Source: Chara braunii (lineage: Eukaryota > Streptophyta > Charophyceae > Charales > Characeae). From it: 32,933 nt of DNA. Where the stretch lies: NCBI GenBank assembly GCA_003427395.1, contig BFEA01000032.1, forward strand, positions 905,952 through 938,884, written 5' to 3'. This document shows, one piece after another, positions 1 through 9,387 of the stretch. Position 1 is the stretch's first letter, and the number at the start of each line of letters is the position of its first letter. The position numbers were made by a program, and so were the translations under genes. The notes under the pieces are model-generated. The model was not told where the DNA came from. It saw only the letters and a list, made by a program, of their open reading frames with translations, and ran no database searches.

Positions 1-90
1 GTGGCTGAAACTTCTGAAAGGGGTTTCAGGTACCTCCATCCAAATGATTGGATGGGGGTACCTGAAACCCCTTTCAGAAGCTTCAGCCAC
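1..90. repeat. 90-bp foldback (near-perfect inverted repeat)
   Basis: Bases 1-34 are the reverse complement of 57-90 with one mismatch (aactt against agctt). The inner bases CCATCCAA and TTGGATGG extend the pairing almost to the tip, leaving a loop of about 4 nt. The arm contains GGGGTTTCAGGTACC. Such a structure could extrude as a cruciform or fold as a long hairpin RNA. No TIR or target duplication is visible because the repeat starts at the window edge. Confidence 0.85.
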
Positions 91-330
91 TTCAGGTCAT
101 TTCAGTAATTTCAGGTGGGGACCTGAAACCGCTGAAGTGGCTGAAGCTTATGAAAGGGGTTTCATGTACCCTCATCTTACCATTTGCAATGGATCTGTAG
201 GCAATCTGAAAGTGGTGTATCAACCTGAAGTGGTTGAACTGCCTAAAGGCAGTTTCNGACAACCCCATGTATAGATCCACACATAATCTGGAAGTGGTGT
301 AGTAACNTAAAGTGGCTGAACTGCCTNGAA
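91..330. repeat. Diverged direct repeats related to the foldback arm
   Basis: 137-170 is a third copy of the arm of the 1-90 foldback (GTGGCTGAAGCTTATGAAAG and onward). Two further related copies, 203-244 and 285-326, lie 82 bp apart and share TCTGRAAGTGGTGTA and GTGGYTGAACTGCCT. The block is a degenerate tandem array built on a GTGGCTGAA core. No credible reading frame was found. The short open frames here follow the repeat. Confidence 0.6.
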
Positions 331-428
331 AGGAGACCTGAAAATATATGTACACGTTAACCATCTCTCAAGGAACGTTAGGTAGGACGGTAGGACACGC
401 TAGGGAGTAAGATTGATTACGGATAATG

Positions 429-430
<2 letters not shown>

Positions 431-488
<58 letters not shown>
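431..488. repeat. (TC)n microsatellite, 58 bp
   Basis: Uninterrupted TC dinucleotides. The tract is followed by a pyrimidine-rich stretch to about 530. It is unrelated in flanks to the two (CT)n tracts inside the large LTRs further right. Confidence 0.98.
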
Positions 489-490
<2 letters not shown>

Positions 491-2610
491 CTTTGAACTT
501 CGACCTTCACCTCTTCCCTCCCCCCTCCTCTCTCATCTTGACACATGACTAACCCTTCCCCAACCCACGTGTTACATTGTCAACGAACGAACGATGAAAA
601 GAAGCAGTCCTCACTTGGTGGAGAAAGATGGCAAGGGAAGGGTAGCCGGTCTCTTGCGCCACCAAGAAGGAGAAAAGAAAGTCCTTTGAGGATTTTGGGA
701 AGGGAAGATCCTCGTGGAAAGAGAAGGAAAGAGAGTTTGGCACAAGGTCAGTTGACTCAACTATTTCCCCGACTGCATGACTAAGAAAAATGAATGGCTT
801 GACTGTGGAAAGGAAGNGAAAGGCAAGGGAAGCAGGAAAGAGAAAAGGAACTTAGGCTTGCGGGAAGGGCAATGTGTTGAACCCAATGGGGGATTGTATT
901 GGTTTTTGTCTTTGTGTGGGATTGTGCAAGTGAGTGGCTTCGGATGACTTGAGCGGGATTGGGCCCGGGTACGCGGNGAAAGTGAAGGATGANGATTGGA
1001 TGGGGAGGCCATAGGCGTTGCATAAACTTTGATGCTGGCGGGCCTCGATGTATGATGTTTGGGAAAAAGGGTCATGGAAGGAGGGTGTGGCTTTNCATGG
1101 TGAATGTGTGTTTCGACTCTTTGTACGCAATATCGNAGCCCGAAAGGACTAAGGGCGGACAACGGATGTATGAATGAGATTCATGTGTCAAACAAAAGAC
1201 AATATATGAGGGGCTAGGGGGAAGGACGGTGCCGCCTCGCCCCGATGATGCCATAGGGATTGCGGTGTTTAGTGAAAAGGTGTCTGGCCCAAGGATAACG
1301 CTTGGCCTACGCACAAAAGAAGAAAAATTCTCAATAACCCCCCTTGGAGTCCTGGACTGCATGTGTATTGAAAGGAGCAATTGCCTGACCACATCTAAGT
1401 GAATCGAGAAAACGTCGCGAGTGACTATACAGATACCATCTAGCACGAGAGCGGAGCTACATCCCCAATGTAAAGCCCTTTCGCAAATTACCCATTCTCA
1501 TCCATCTCATAGCACTAGGTGGGGGTGCCCTTGTGACGAACTACCCGCGCCCTGAGCGTGAGCGTGGGCGGGTCGAGCCAAATGAGACCCGCAAAGGGGT
1601 TCGACTCAGGCTCGAAAGTCTATCAGGGTACGACCCTACAACGATCCCTAGCCTCAGTAATGGCCAACTGTAGTCTTTGATCAACTCTTATTTCTTCTTC
1701 ATTCCCCCCTTCAACATTGATCTTCAGCCTTGCCTCCTGATTGCAACGGCTATAGTCCATGATGGTTGTCACTGCAGGTCCTTCTTCCGTCATCCGCTCC
1801 CACCTTCAGATAAACTGGAGGTATTTCGGCCTAAAGCCGTATAGCCCACTGCTACGCACCATGACCGCTCCTCTCCCGAACAAGTCATGTAAGATACCAG
1901 GCTACCAGCCCCGGAATAGGCAGCACAGGGCACGCATGGTACGCACACTTAAACAAAATCACGAGTTCACTTCGTCGTCCGGTCCTCCCTCTTCGACTCA
2001 CCCGTGCTCGACGTGTCCCAGTTGCCAATGACACACCTCCCTCACTTTTTATAGGATTATTACTCACCGCGACCCTCGTGTTCTGAGCAAGGGATCCGAG
2101 CTAGACTGCCAAAAAAAAAAACCTTGAATATTGACAATTGAGACGTAGGAAAACTAGTAAAACAATTAAATTAAAATTCACAGAAGAAAATGAGGGTGAG
2201 AGACCATGTCCCAACGACCATATTTGCGAGCAGAGCTCTCCGCCGTCCATCGCAGCCCCTTCGCTTCTGACGTGACACTTCTGTTGGAGCGGCGGTCCCA
2301 TAACGGGATATCGCCCGACACTTCACTTTCCTCATAAGGCACTTACGGGCTACCACTAATGGGTACCCGTCGCCGATGGTAAGGAGGGGGTCTATGACCT
2401 CCCACTGGGAAGGATGATAGACTTCCTACCAAAACGGTCATGGGTTACCCCTTCTTTTGGGGTCCCGTTGGCTGCACTCAGCCGACAAACCGGACACCGG
2501 TAATAAGCGGAGGGTCGAACCAATCCAGCTCTCCCGCGCAGTCGGAGTTCCAAAACAAACCGTCGGGTTCCCTCGAAATGACGGAATTGGGGGATTTAAA
2601 TAAGGAAGTT
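489..2610. other. Stretch without a supportable gene
   Basis: I recognise no protein family, RNA gene or mobile-element landmark here. Short open frames exist on both strands. The one that reads most like protein is plus-strand 1178-1407, about 76 codons between stops with mixed composition and no in-frame start near its beginning; it could be a decayed exon or element fragment. A GGTTCGACTC sequence near 1599 resembles a tRNA B box, but no A box sits at the right distance. Bases 2110-2120 are a poly-A run. Confidence 0.4.
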
Positions 2611-2658
2611 GACATTAATAATAATAATAGCAAGAATTAGTAATAGTAATAGTAATAA
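2611..2658. repeat. Imperfect trinucleotide repeat (TAA/TAG)n
   Basis: Runs of ATA-ATA and AGTAAT units with a few interruptions. It ends a short plus-strand open frame in an Asn-rich tail, which argues that this frame is not a gene. Confidence 0.8.
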
Positions 2659-3425
2659 CAGAAAGGAAAACAACACTTCAAAACCCTCCGACACCAGAAC
2701 CTTACTAAAACAGTCAGGCTTCAGGGTGCTAGGACAACGGCTCGGGTCTAAGCAAAAATTCGAAGCTCCGCGTCCAACTCCCTTTTTCTTTTTCTGTTTT
2801 CTTTTATATTGTTGTCATTGTACTTACCCCACAATATGGTCATTGGGACCTGTGCAATTGTGCAGACCGTACCACCTTTTTATTTTCTTTTTCATGTGTC
2901 ATTCCGACGATCACTTTTGCTACAAGGCTGCTCACTATAAGACCCGGTTCTGCCCCGCCATTTCCACACGACACTACGGGTTGGTACCGACTTACAGAGA
3001 TAAGTGAGCGGATGGACTGGTACAAAGCGGAAAGAGAGCAGGTGTCTAGGACACAGCGGAGGGCCGGGACGTGGTGTCCTCCGACAGCAGGCGCACTCGG
3101 GCGCAGCCCGCGGCTCGTCAACGTGAGTGCACCCGCCCCGCAACTCATCTGACGCACTCTAGGGGCACACCAAGGGCTCATTAAAGGGCGCACTTCGAAA
3201 GGGTCACACCGAGTGCGAACATCAGAGGGACACCAGGGGCGCACGCTGTCTAGAACATGTCGCACGGGCACTATGGAGTCCGGGCTGTTTGAACGGATAT
3301 TGAGGAACAAGACGCGCGAGCAGGTGCTTCGGAAACCGGGTTGATTGGACGAGCGTACGGAGGGCCGGGATAAGGACGGTGTAGACCAAGACGTCCGAAC
3401 GGGTACATTGAGAATCGGGCTGAAG
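2659..3425. other. No gene seen; degenerate GC-rich repeat flank
   Basis: Poly-T rich at 2788-2815. From about 3040 it becomes GC-rich with loosely repeated phrases such as GGGCGCAC, AGGGGCACACC and GGGTCACACC. It grades into the 29-bp minisatellite and may be an older, decayed part of it. The minus-strand open frame through here continues from the minisatellite and shows no domain. Confidence 0.4.
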
Positions 3426-3838
3426 GAATACTTTGTGAGCCGAACCTTCCGAAGGCCTTCCGACCCAGGCCTCCCAAAGGAAGACTTTGTGAACCACGCC
3501 TTCCAAAGGAGTACTTTGTGAACCGGACCTTCTGAAGGGGTACTAGGTGAACCAGGCTTTCTGAAGAGGTACTTCGGGGTACAATATTGAACCGGGTCTT
3601 CTAAAAAGGGTACTTTGTGAACCGGGCCTTCTGAAGAGGTACGTTGTGTTCCGGGCCTTCTGAAAATGACACTTTGTGAACCGGGCCTTCTGAAGAGGTA
3701 CATTGTGAATCGGACCTTCTGAAGGGGGACTTCGTGAACCGGACCTTCTGAAGAGGTACATTGTGAATCGGGTCTTCTGAAGAGGTATTTCGTGAACCAG
3801 GCTTTCAGAAGGGAAGACATAGTGAACCGGATCTCTTG
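3426..3838. repeat. 29-bp minisatellite, about 14 imperfect units
   Basis: The unit contains GTGAACCGGGCCTTCTGAAG followed by AGGTACTTT, recurring every 29-30 bp with substitutions and small indels. Since 29 is not a multiple of three, successive units fall into successive frames. On the minus strand a long open frame therefore cycles through three short peptide phrases (RRPGSQ, EGPVHK, QKARFT). The open frame is best explained by the repeat having no stop in any minus-strand frame, not by protein-coding selection. Confidence 0.9.
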
Positions 3839-4340
3839 CGGAACGTGACTCGCTAGCGAGATTAAGACCTGGTGTATCAGGGGCTAACCGAGGGACCCCT
3901 AAGAGTGAGGACAGCACAGCAAGAGGGAATGATCACGGTTGACCTTGAGCTCTGGCGCAAGTGGGTGTGAGAAGCTACCTCAGATAAGGAGAGTTTGAAC
4001 ACGGTTCCCTAGGATCGACGAGCACGATACCGGTTACTCCTGAGGCTGGGAGTAGTGTTGTAAAACCCTATTATTCTGGATTGAATGTAAACGATTGTTT
4101 TGTTCCAGCCAGACGGTGACTTGTGAAAAATTTGTGCTTGTGTCCACGATCGGTCACGGTCTATTTTTGTGTGGGTGTGGACTAATGTGGATTGTGCAGG
4201 TTACAGGAGCCCCGACCAACCCTCCCGCGGGTGACCGACGAGGCGCGAGGTATAGGGTTTAGACGGCGTGCCGGCAGACCCCTTCTACCAGCCGACAACG
4301 TCTTCAACACCAGTGTGCCGCCTTACCAAAGCATACATGC
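3839..4340. other. No gene seen
   Basis: Mixed-composition sequence with no convincing frame or repeat. A T/G-rich part ending in TTGTGCAGG (about 4191-4200) looks like a generic splice acceptor, but no matching exon could be read. Confidence 0.35.
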
Positions 4341-4440
4341 ACTTTGGTGAGTGTGTTATGGGGATGGCTACGCATGCGCATAGCTAGCACATGCCCTGGT
4401 TCAAACCCTGGCAGCAGCGTGCATCCCAGATTTTAATAAA
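4341..4440 (+). other. tRNA-like promoter fragment, possible SINE remnant
   Basis: 4398-4408 is GGTTCAAACCC, close to the RNA polymerase III B box GGTTCGANTCC. It is flanked by CCTGG on both sides, which gives a weak T-arm with one mismatch. 4365-4375 (TGGCTACGCAT) sits about 33 bases upstream, where an A box would be, but matches poorly. An A/T-rich tail (TTTTAATAAATAAAT) follows. No full tRNA cloverleaf can be folded by eye. It could be a tRNA-derived SINE head or coincidence. Confidence 0.3.
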
Positions 4441-4570
4441 TAAATCCGGGAGCGGGGCGAGGCGGGGCAGCGGGACAGCGTGGGTACGTGGTGCGTGCGT
4501 GTGCGGTGGCCTTGGCCTTGGCGCTTACGTGCAAGCATTGTGACGACACCTCCTTTTTCGCCACGTGTCG

Positions 4571-4700
4571 CTTCCTGGTTGCTGCACTTTTCGCCAGTTT
4601 TTCATTGCAAACGGCAAAAAAACAGTCGAAAAAACCTTCCTGGTTGCTGCACTTTTCGTCAGTTTTTCGCTGCAAACGGCAAAAAACTGTCGAAAAAACC
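4571..4700. repeat. 65-bp tandem duplication
   Basis: 4571-4635 and 4636-4700 are nearly identical (CTTCCTGGTTGCTGCACTTT, then TCG, CAGTTTTTC, TGCAAACGGC, a run of A, GTCGAAAAAAC). The few differences are mostly transitions. Within each copy CAGTTTTT faces AAAAACTG-like sequence, giving short inverted repeats. Overlapping open frames on both strands are by-products of the duplication. Confidence 0.9.
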
Positions 4701-5025
4701 ATCGTCGGGTTTTGGCCGTTTTCCCTACTGTGCGGTGTGGTGGGTGGGAGCGGGGAACGTTCCCGGTCCGATACCAGTGTGGCGGACCCACCAGGTGTGG
4801 TGCTCCGCCTGGGATAGAGATGGAGATGGAGGAAGAAGGGGGAGCGAGATGGCACAGCGCAACTCCCACACTAGACTCCAACGCACGTACTCCAAGATGT
4901 GTGAATGTAGAATGATATGAAAATAGACAGCAGCAGGGGTATACCCTAGCGGACAGACGGGACTGAATTGGCTGGTACCGACAGAGATACCGGCCTGGAC
5001 TGGACTACCCTGAATACAACATAGT

Positions 5026-5060
5026 CCTGTGAGAACAGGCCAAGGTTTTGGTCTCACAGG
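5026..5060. other. Two-part stem-loop
   Basis: CCTGTGAG (5026-5033) is the exact reverse complement of CTCACAGG (5053-5060). Inside, CCAA (5040-5043) pairs with TTGG (5048-5051). It lies 10 bases before the duplicated start of the left LTR of the chromovirus. Function unknown. Confidence 0.6.
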
Positions 5061-5069
5061 CCAACTAGA

Positions 5070-5201
5070 GGTCCGCTATAGCTGACACTTGGGAGATCAC
5101 GACGACGCACTGCTGGCTCAGCATGGTGGCTGGCTGGTCCGCTATAGCTGACACTTGGGAGATCACGACGACGCACTGCTGGCTCAGCATGGTGGATGGC
5201 T
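5070..5201. repeat. 66-bp tandem duplication at the left LTR edge
   Basis: 5070-5135 and 5136-5201 both begin GGTCCGCTATAGCTGACACT and share ATCACGACGACGCACTGCTG. The right LTR has only one copy of the part that belongs to the LTR. The duplication includes GGTCCGCTATAGC, which is not obviously LTR sequence, so it arose after insertion or in the parent copy. Confidence 0.9.
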
Positions 5202-5701
5202 GGCTATTGTCTTCAAGACATGTTGATGTGGCAGTTGCCACACGTTGTTGTTGACGTGGCCGCTGCCACGTGTTCTGTCTTCTGACGTGGCAGGGCTACG
5301 TGACCGGCACTGCTGTTCTGATTCATCATCATTCGGGAGGAGATCATGACTGTGGGATGATTGTGGATAGTACCTTGTTATCTTGAGGTCGACATTGCTT
5401 CAGTACGCTGATGAGGGTCTGATCGACATGCCACGTGGCATACTGGAATATAAATTTTAGATGTGTGTTCAAACTATTGATTATCTGCGGTGGTGATCGA
5501 GGAGGGAGCCNGAAGNAGGAGTGGGCNGTGTTCTTTATTCCTCTCCTTTGTCTAATCTCCCTCCTCTCTCCTTCGTCTGTGTATGATTATCCCATCTCAT
5601 TCTATTTGGACATGATTCTGATTATTGATAATCATCAGCGGGTTGACATTCATCTGGGCTTGCATTGTTGACAAGGGTCTTCACAATCTGGGCTCATTGC
5701 A
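5145..5701 (+). repeat. 5' LTR of the chromovirus
   Basis: Aligns base for base with 12762-13318: from CACTTGGG the two copies are 550 and 551 bp long. It ends in TTGCA, and the start is near TGACAC (5149). Its first part is duplicated upstream (see 5070-5201). It carries a GCCACGTGGC palindrome at 5430-5439 and several TGACGTGGC motifs. A TATAAA-like ATATAAAT lies at 5449-5456, a plausible core promoter element. Confidence 0.85.
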
Positions 5702-6352
5702 ATTTGGTATCCGACCGTACTCCTAATGACGACGCGCGCCATGTAAGTGACACGCCCGTGTATGATGTGATGACAACAGGATCTGACGTGGACAACGACA
5801 AAGACCACCGGTGTTGTTAGCGTGGGATGGACTTTGCTGGTGAGAAGACCAGATCCCGTCGTGATTGCTGACGTGGCAGACGGGATCGCGAACAAGAAGT
5901 GCCCTCGCGCCCGCCAGGATCGCGAAAGTAAGGCATCGGGATCCCATCTTGGCGTGGCATATTATGTGCCACGTCTAAAGGCTTGGTTGCTGAGAGATTG
6001 CTGACGTGGCATTCTCATGCTGCATTAGCAGTTGAGATGCGACCAGATCTGGAATAGGTGTTGACGTGGCCTTTGGGGAAGTTAATGTTGATTGTTGATG
6101 TGGCAGGGAGATTCATCACATCAGTCTTCCTTACGTGGTGATTACGTGTTGACGTGGCATCGATCTACATTGGTTGAACGTGGCATTGTGTGATTGGCTG
6201 GGGCAACGACGGTATCACACCAAGACGCGACGAAGTGGCAAGTGGGAAGGATTAGAGTACACATTTGCTGACGTGACATCCCATCGACAACTGATTGGGA
6301 TGTGCTGACGTGGCAGATTCGCTATGTTGGCATGCCAGGGATGACACGTGGC
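5224..6352 (+). promoter_or_regulatory. Cluster of TGACGTGGC / G-box motifs in LTR and leader
   Basis: Exact TGACGTGGC occurs at 5252, 5283, 5869, 6002, 6062, 6150 and 6306, all on the plus strand. One-base variants occur at 5224, 5784, 6096 and 6269, and CACGTG boxes at 5267, 5432 and 6345. Several share a longer context, TTGYTGACGTGGCA. ACGT-core motifs of this type are bound by plant bZIP factors (G-box, ABRE and TGA classes). About 1.1 kb would be expected to hold far fewer than one exact 9-mer on one strand (4 to the power 9 is 262144). Regulatory use is inferred; it could also be a decayed tandem repeat. Confidence 0.6.
5705..5716 (+). other. Primer binding site, initiator tRNA-Met type
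   Basis: TGGTATCCGACC begins 3 bases after the LTR end. Many plant LTR elements have TGGTATCAGAGC here, complementary to the 3' end of initiator tRNA-Met; 10 of 12 bases agree. Its place directly after the LTR supports both the LTR end and the plus orientation. Confidence 0.7.
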
Positions 6353-6850
6353 AGGCAGGTGATTGCCCAGTAATTGTTCCACCTTGAGGACAAGGGTGGT
6401 ACGGCTAATTGAATGGCTAACTGGACGGCTGTAGTGCCAGCTGTCAAGAGGGGTGTAGTATCGCATTAACACCATAAACGACGCAGAGATAAGAAGAAGA
6501 AGATTGCTGACAAATTGTTTTGCTGATTGATGTTTGCATACTTACCTGTTGTTTGCTGTGATTGTGGTGTTGTGCGTACTTACTTGTGTGTTGTATCTGA
6601 TCACACGGGCATGAGGTGGTACCTGTACACTCTTGATTAGAACATCATCACACAGACAAACAAAGAACAACAGTAGTTAGAAATAAAAATAATTGTTTTT
6701 TTTTTTTTTTTCGGTTGATTAAAATTATTGTTGTAGTAGAAAAGTGCAGCCACGGAATTAATTATTGATATTAGTTGTTTATTGTTCGGTAAACGTACAT
6801 CACGATATCTCTCTTCTTGAATTATTTGAAATTGTCAGTGCTTACTCAAT
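5717..6850 (+). other. Untranslated leader of the chromovirus
   Basis: No credible coding frame. It holds most of the ACGT motifs up to 6352, then AT-rich sequence with a poly-T run at 6696-6711. The end of the leader (6852-6875, TTGTTTCC, TCTCTCTCTG, TCCAG) looks like a pyrimidine tract with a splice acceptor. GTAAGT at 5734-5739 could be a donor. Splicing is a guess from sequence only. Confidence 0.45.
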
Positions 6851-8275
6851 TTGTTTCCTTTCTCTCTCTGTCCAGATTCACTCATTTTCAGTATTGATGA
6901 GGAGACCCCTGATCTCCGAACTAGGCATCAAGTGGACGAGCGAAAAAAAGTTTTGAATGTCCGCTTCGACCAACTGATTTCTGACCTTCGTGGCGCAGGT
7001 GCCGAAGTCGAGACATACGCGCAAGATAAGTTCGATTTGAAGACAGCACGAACTGCTATCGAACAGGCTAAATTAGGCACCGACATCATACAGGTTCGGG
7101 ATGTATTAATCAAGTATCGACAGACATTTGATGAGTATGTCATTNAGCAGCTTAGGAAGATTGCAGAGCAGAAAGAGGAGAAAGAAATAACTGCGTCTGA
7201 AGAAAATGTGGATGGAAATATCAGACAGTAAGAAAAAGTACTGGAGAGAGAGAAAAAAAAGATTGAAGAATTGAGGAAGAAAAATAGTGAACAACAAAAA
7301 CAAAAAATCAAAGAAATCAGACAAACTGTTATCAAGACCGAAGGGGAAGAGCAGAAAATTTATTTGGCTCAACTTGTGGCTTACCTAGCCCATCTTGAAA
7401 TAAAAATTGATTGGTATGGTGAAAAAATGCAGGCACAGAATGATAATGTGGCCGCAGGACTACGGACAATCATAAATCTAGTCAAAGGAAAGCACCAGAT
7501 GGTTGAGGAAATCAAAACAAAAAAAGAAGAAAAACCAAAGAAATTATTCGGAGATGCCATCAAGTGTCTTAATGGAAAGACTCATAAACCAAAAGAAAAG
7601 AAACCAGAAGAAAAGAGAGGGGAGCCTTTGAGTCCGCCGAAGTCTCCAGATGGAAAGAAAGACACCACCACACAAATTAAGAAACNAAAAAAAAAAAAAA
7701 AAGTCAAAATGAAGTTGCCTTTCACGTTCTGCAANAAGAAAGATNAAAATTTGTTGTTTTCGATTGTCGAAATTCAGATATACTGCNGTACGGCCCCTGT
7801 GGAACCCGAATCTCAACTTGCTTTCTCTACTTCTTGTCTTGGTGGGGAAGCAAAGGAATGGGTTNTNGTCGAAGCCAATGNAGCGGNATTTGATGATATC
7901 GGGGAGTGGGTTGCTACATTGACATTGAAGCAGTTCCTGAGTAAAATCAAGGAACGCTTCTTAGATAAGACGANGACCGACAAGGNCTTTGACCAGCTCA
8001 CTACCATCGATCAGAAACGTTGGACCTTGGTAGACACCTTGTCTCGAGAAGTGGATCGGTTGTTGCATGTCCCTTGTTTGAACCTGCAAGACAACCAAGT
8101 CTTGTATATTTATTCCCGCGCTCTGTCNNAACNNATCCGATGACAACTTGTGACAGAGTCCAAATCTGGCAAGTACAATTACAGGCNNCTTCNNGATTTG
8201 GCTCTCCAANGAGAGCAAATGACTTCTCAGGTAAAGAATTTGTATGCATCNGTTGTAAAGTTTGGTGGTGGTGCA
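6851..8275 (+). pseudogene. gag: gag (capsid/nucleocapsid polyprotein), broken
   Basis: One frame runs from 6851 to beyond 8141, interrupted by TAA at 7229-7231 and TGA at 8141-8143. The second reads as CGA changed to TGA, because the same frame continues with gag-like sequence (QLVTESKSGKYNY, then QMTSQVKNLYAS). The N-terminal third is charged and helical (7230-7330, Lys/Glu-rich, probable coiled coil), followed by a Lys/Pro-rich linker with a poly-A tract at 7687-7702. 7790-8130 resembles the Retrotrans_gag capsid domain: CLGGEAKEWV, FLSKIKERF and LSREVDRLLHVPCLNLQDN lie in the usual order. No in-frame ATG opens the frame, so an upstream exon or a lost start is likely. It would form the virus-like particle around element RNA. 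Confidence 0.8.
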
Positions 8276-8660
8276 AGTTCAGGAAAGCGGATACTTTGGT
8301 GCCAAAAGCGTCACCCTCGTCATCTTTGATGACGATACTGTGGAAAAATTGTCATTGGGGGTCGAGGGTGTGGCGAACAGCAGTAAGTCTGGGAAGGGGG
8401 AAGTCACTGCTGGTGTGGTCAACAAGNAAGGACCACGACCACCAATGAAGAATAAGAAACCACCCTCGTTTTCCAAGCATCCCGNAAGCGGTCGGGAAGN
8501 CATGGGAAAAGATGAGAATGACACAAGAAACTTGNCAGGAGCGGATGGATAACGTGCAATGCCTGAAATGTGGTACTACATGCCATGTTATTGCATGGTG
8601 CTCGTTAATCTGTAACAAAAAAACGAGCTGCCAGTAGGAGTAACATCTGCTCTTACTGAG
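8276..8660 (+). pseudogene. gag: gag C-terminus with CCHC zinc knuckle, frameshifted
   Basis: After a frame change near 8262 the linker reads in one frame to 8552 (VTLVIFDDDTVEKLSLGVEG and onward). The knuckle lies in a third frame at 8560-8601: Cys codons at 8560, 8569 and 8599 and His at 8584, giving C-x2-C-x4-H-x4-C (CLKCGTTCHVIAWC). This motif binds RNA during packaging. The frame ends at TAG about 8637. At least two frameshifts separate it from the capsid domain. Confidence 0.8.
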
Positions 8661-9387
8661 CCAAAGGGTTTGGACCAAGATAAAGGTAAGGCACCTACGA
8701 CCCCTTCTAACCCTTTGACTCGCATGACAGAGGATGGTTCTTCTTCAGCCCATCGTTCGGAACAGCCTGAACCTGTCTTATGTACTGTTTCTCTGGACGA
8801 CTCTCTTGACAAGCTTGGTAACGAGTTGCTAGCATTACGAAGCTCATGGGCGAAAAAATCTAAGTCTAAGGGAGACATATTACTCGTGGGCGTAGAGATT
8901 GCACATACATCATAAGTGCACTGTTGAACGCGGGATCCACACGATCCTACATATCCGAGAAAGCAAATCCACAGGTTGCATCTCAAGATAAAGGTGAAAG
9001 ATCTGTCTCGACCTATCACGTCTATCTTAGCTGATAGACGACGATCACTATCTCGCAGTGTGTTAACCGTGTAAAGTGTCGATTCTGCACCAAGAAGGAA
9101 ATGAGATTCTGCACGAGGTATCCATTCTTGTGGAAAAAAACATACCATTCGATTTGATTGTAGGAATGGATTGGCACGAGGAAGCCAACCCAGAAATTAA
9201 GTTCAAAGAAAAGACAGCGCAATCGCAGGATACACACGCAGAATTAAAACTGATCAAACTATATCATAAGTCTGGCTGTGACTCTACTTTGTCTTTTTGT
9301 TGTATGAGTTACCCAGCTTTTCGATCNATGGTTTCAAAGAAAAAGTTGGAACATGAAATAATGATGGTCTTCGTAAAAACAAGGTAG
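8661..9387 (+). pseudogene. pol: Aspartic protease region, active site altered
   Basis: 8670-8915 is a Ser/Pro-rich linker in one frame. The protease core is in another: 8915 onward reads SALLNAGSTRSYIS, where retroviral-type proteases have D-S/T-G followed by A/S-T-x-S-x-I. The catalytic Asp codon is AAC (Asn) at 8927-8929, one transition from GAC. The C-terminal half (9076-9387) has FDLIVGMDWHEEANPEI, equivalent to the conserved D-x-I-L-G-M-D-W motif. Stops lie between the halves near 9030. The enzyme would have cut the gag-pol polyprotein; this copy should be inactive. Confidence 0.8.

Noticed and set aside
545-1446. Several short open frames on both strands
   Set aside because: They overlap one another, have no domain or compositional signal I recognise, and contain Ns. 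None could be supported as a gene.
2840-3820. 326-codon minus-strand open frame
   Set aside because: Its upstream 190 codons are the 29-bp minisatellite read through three frames; the remainder has no domain. Length alone is not evidence here.
4433-5057. Six overlapping open frames around the 65-bp duplication
   Set aside because: The duplication lacks stops in several frames, which inflates open frames on both strands.
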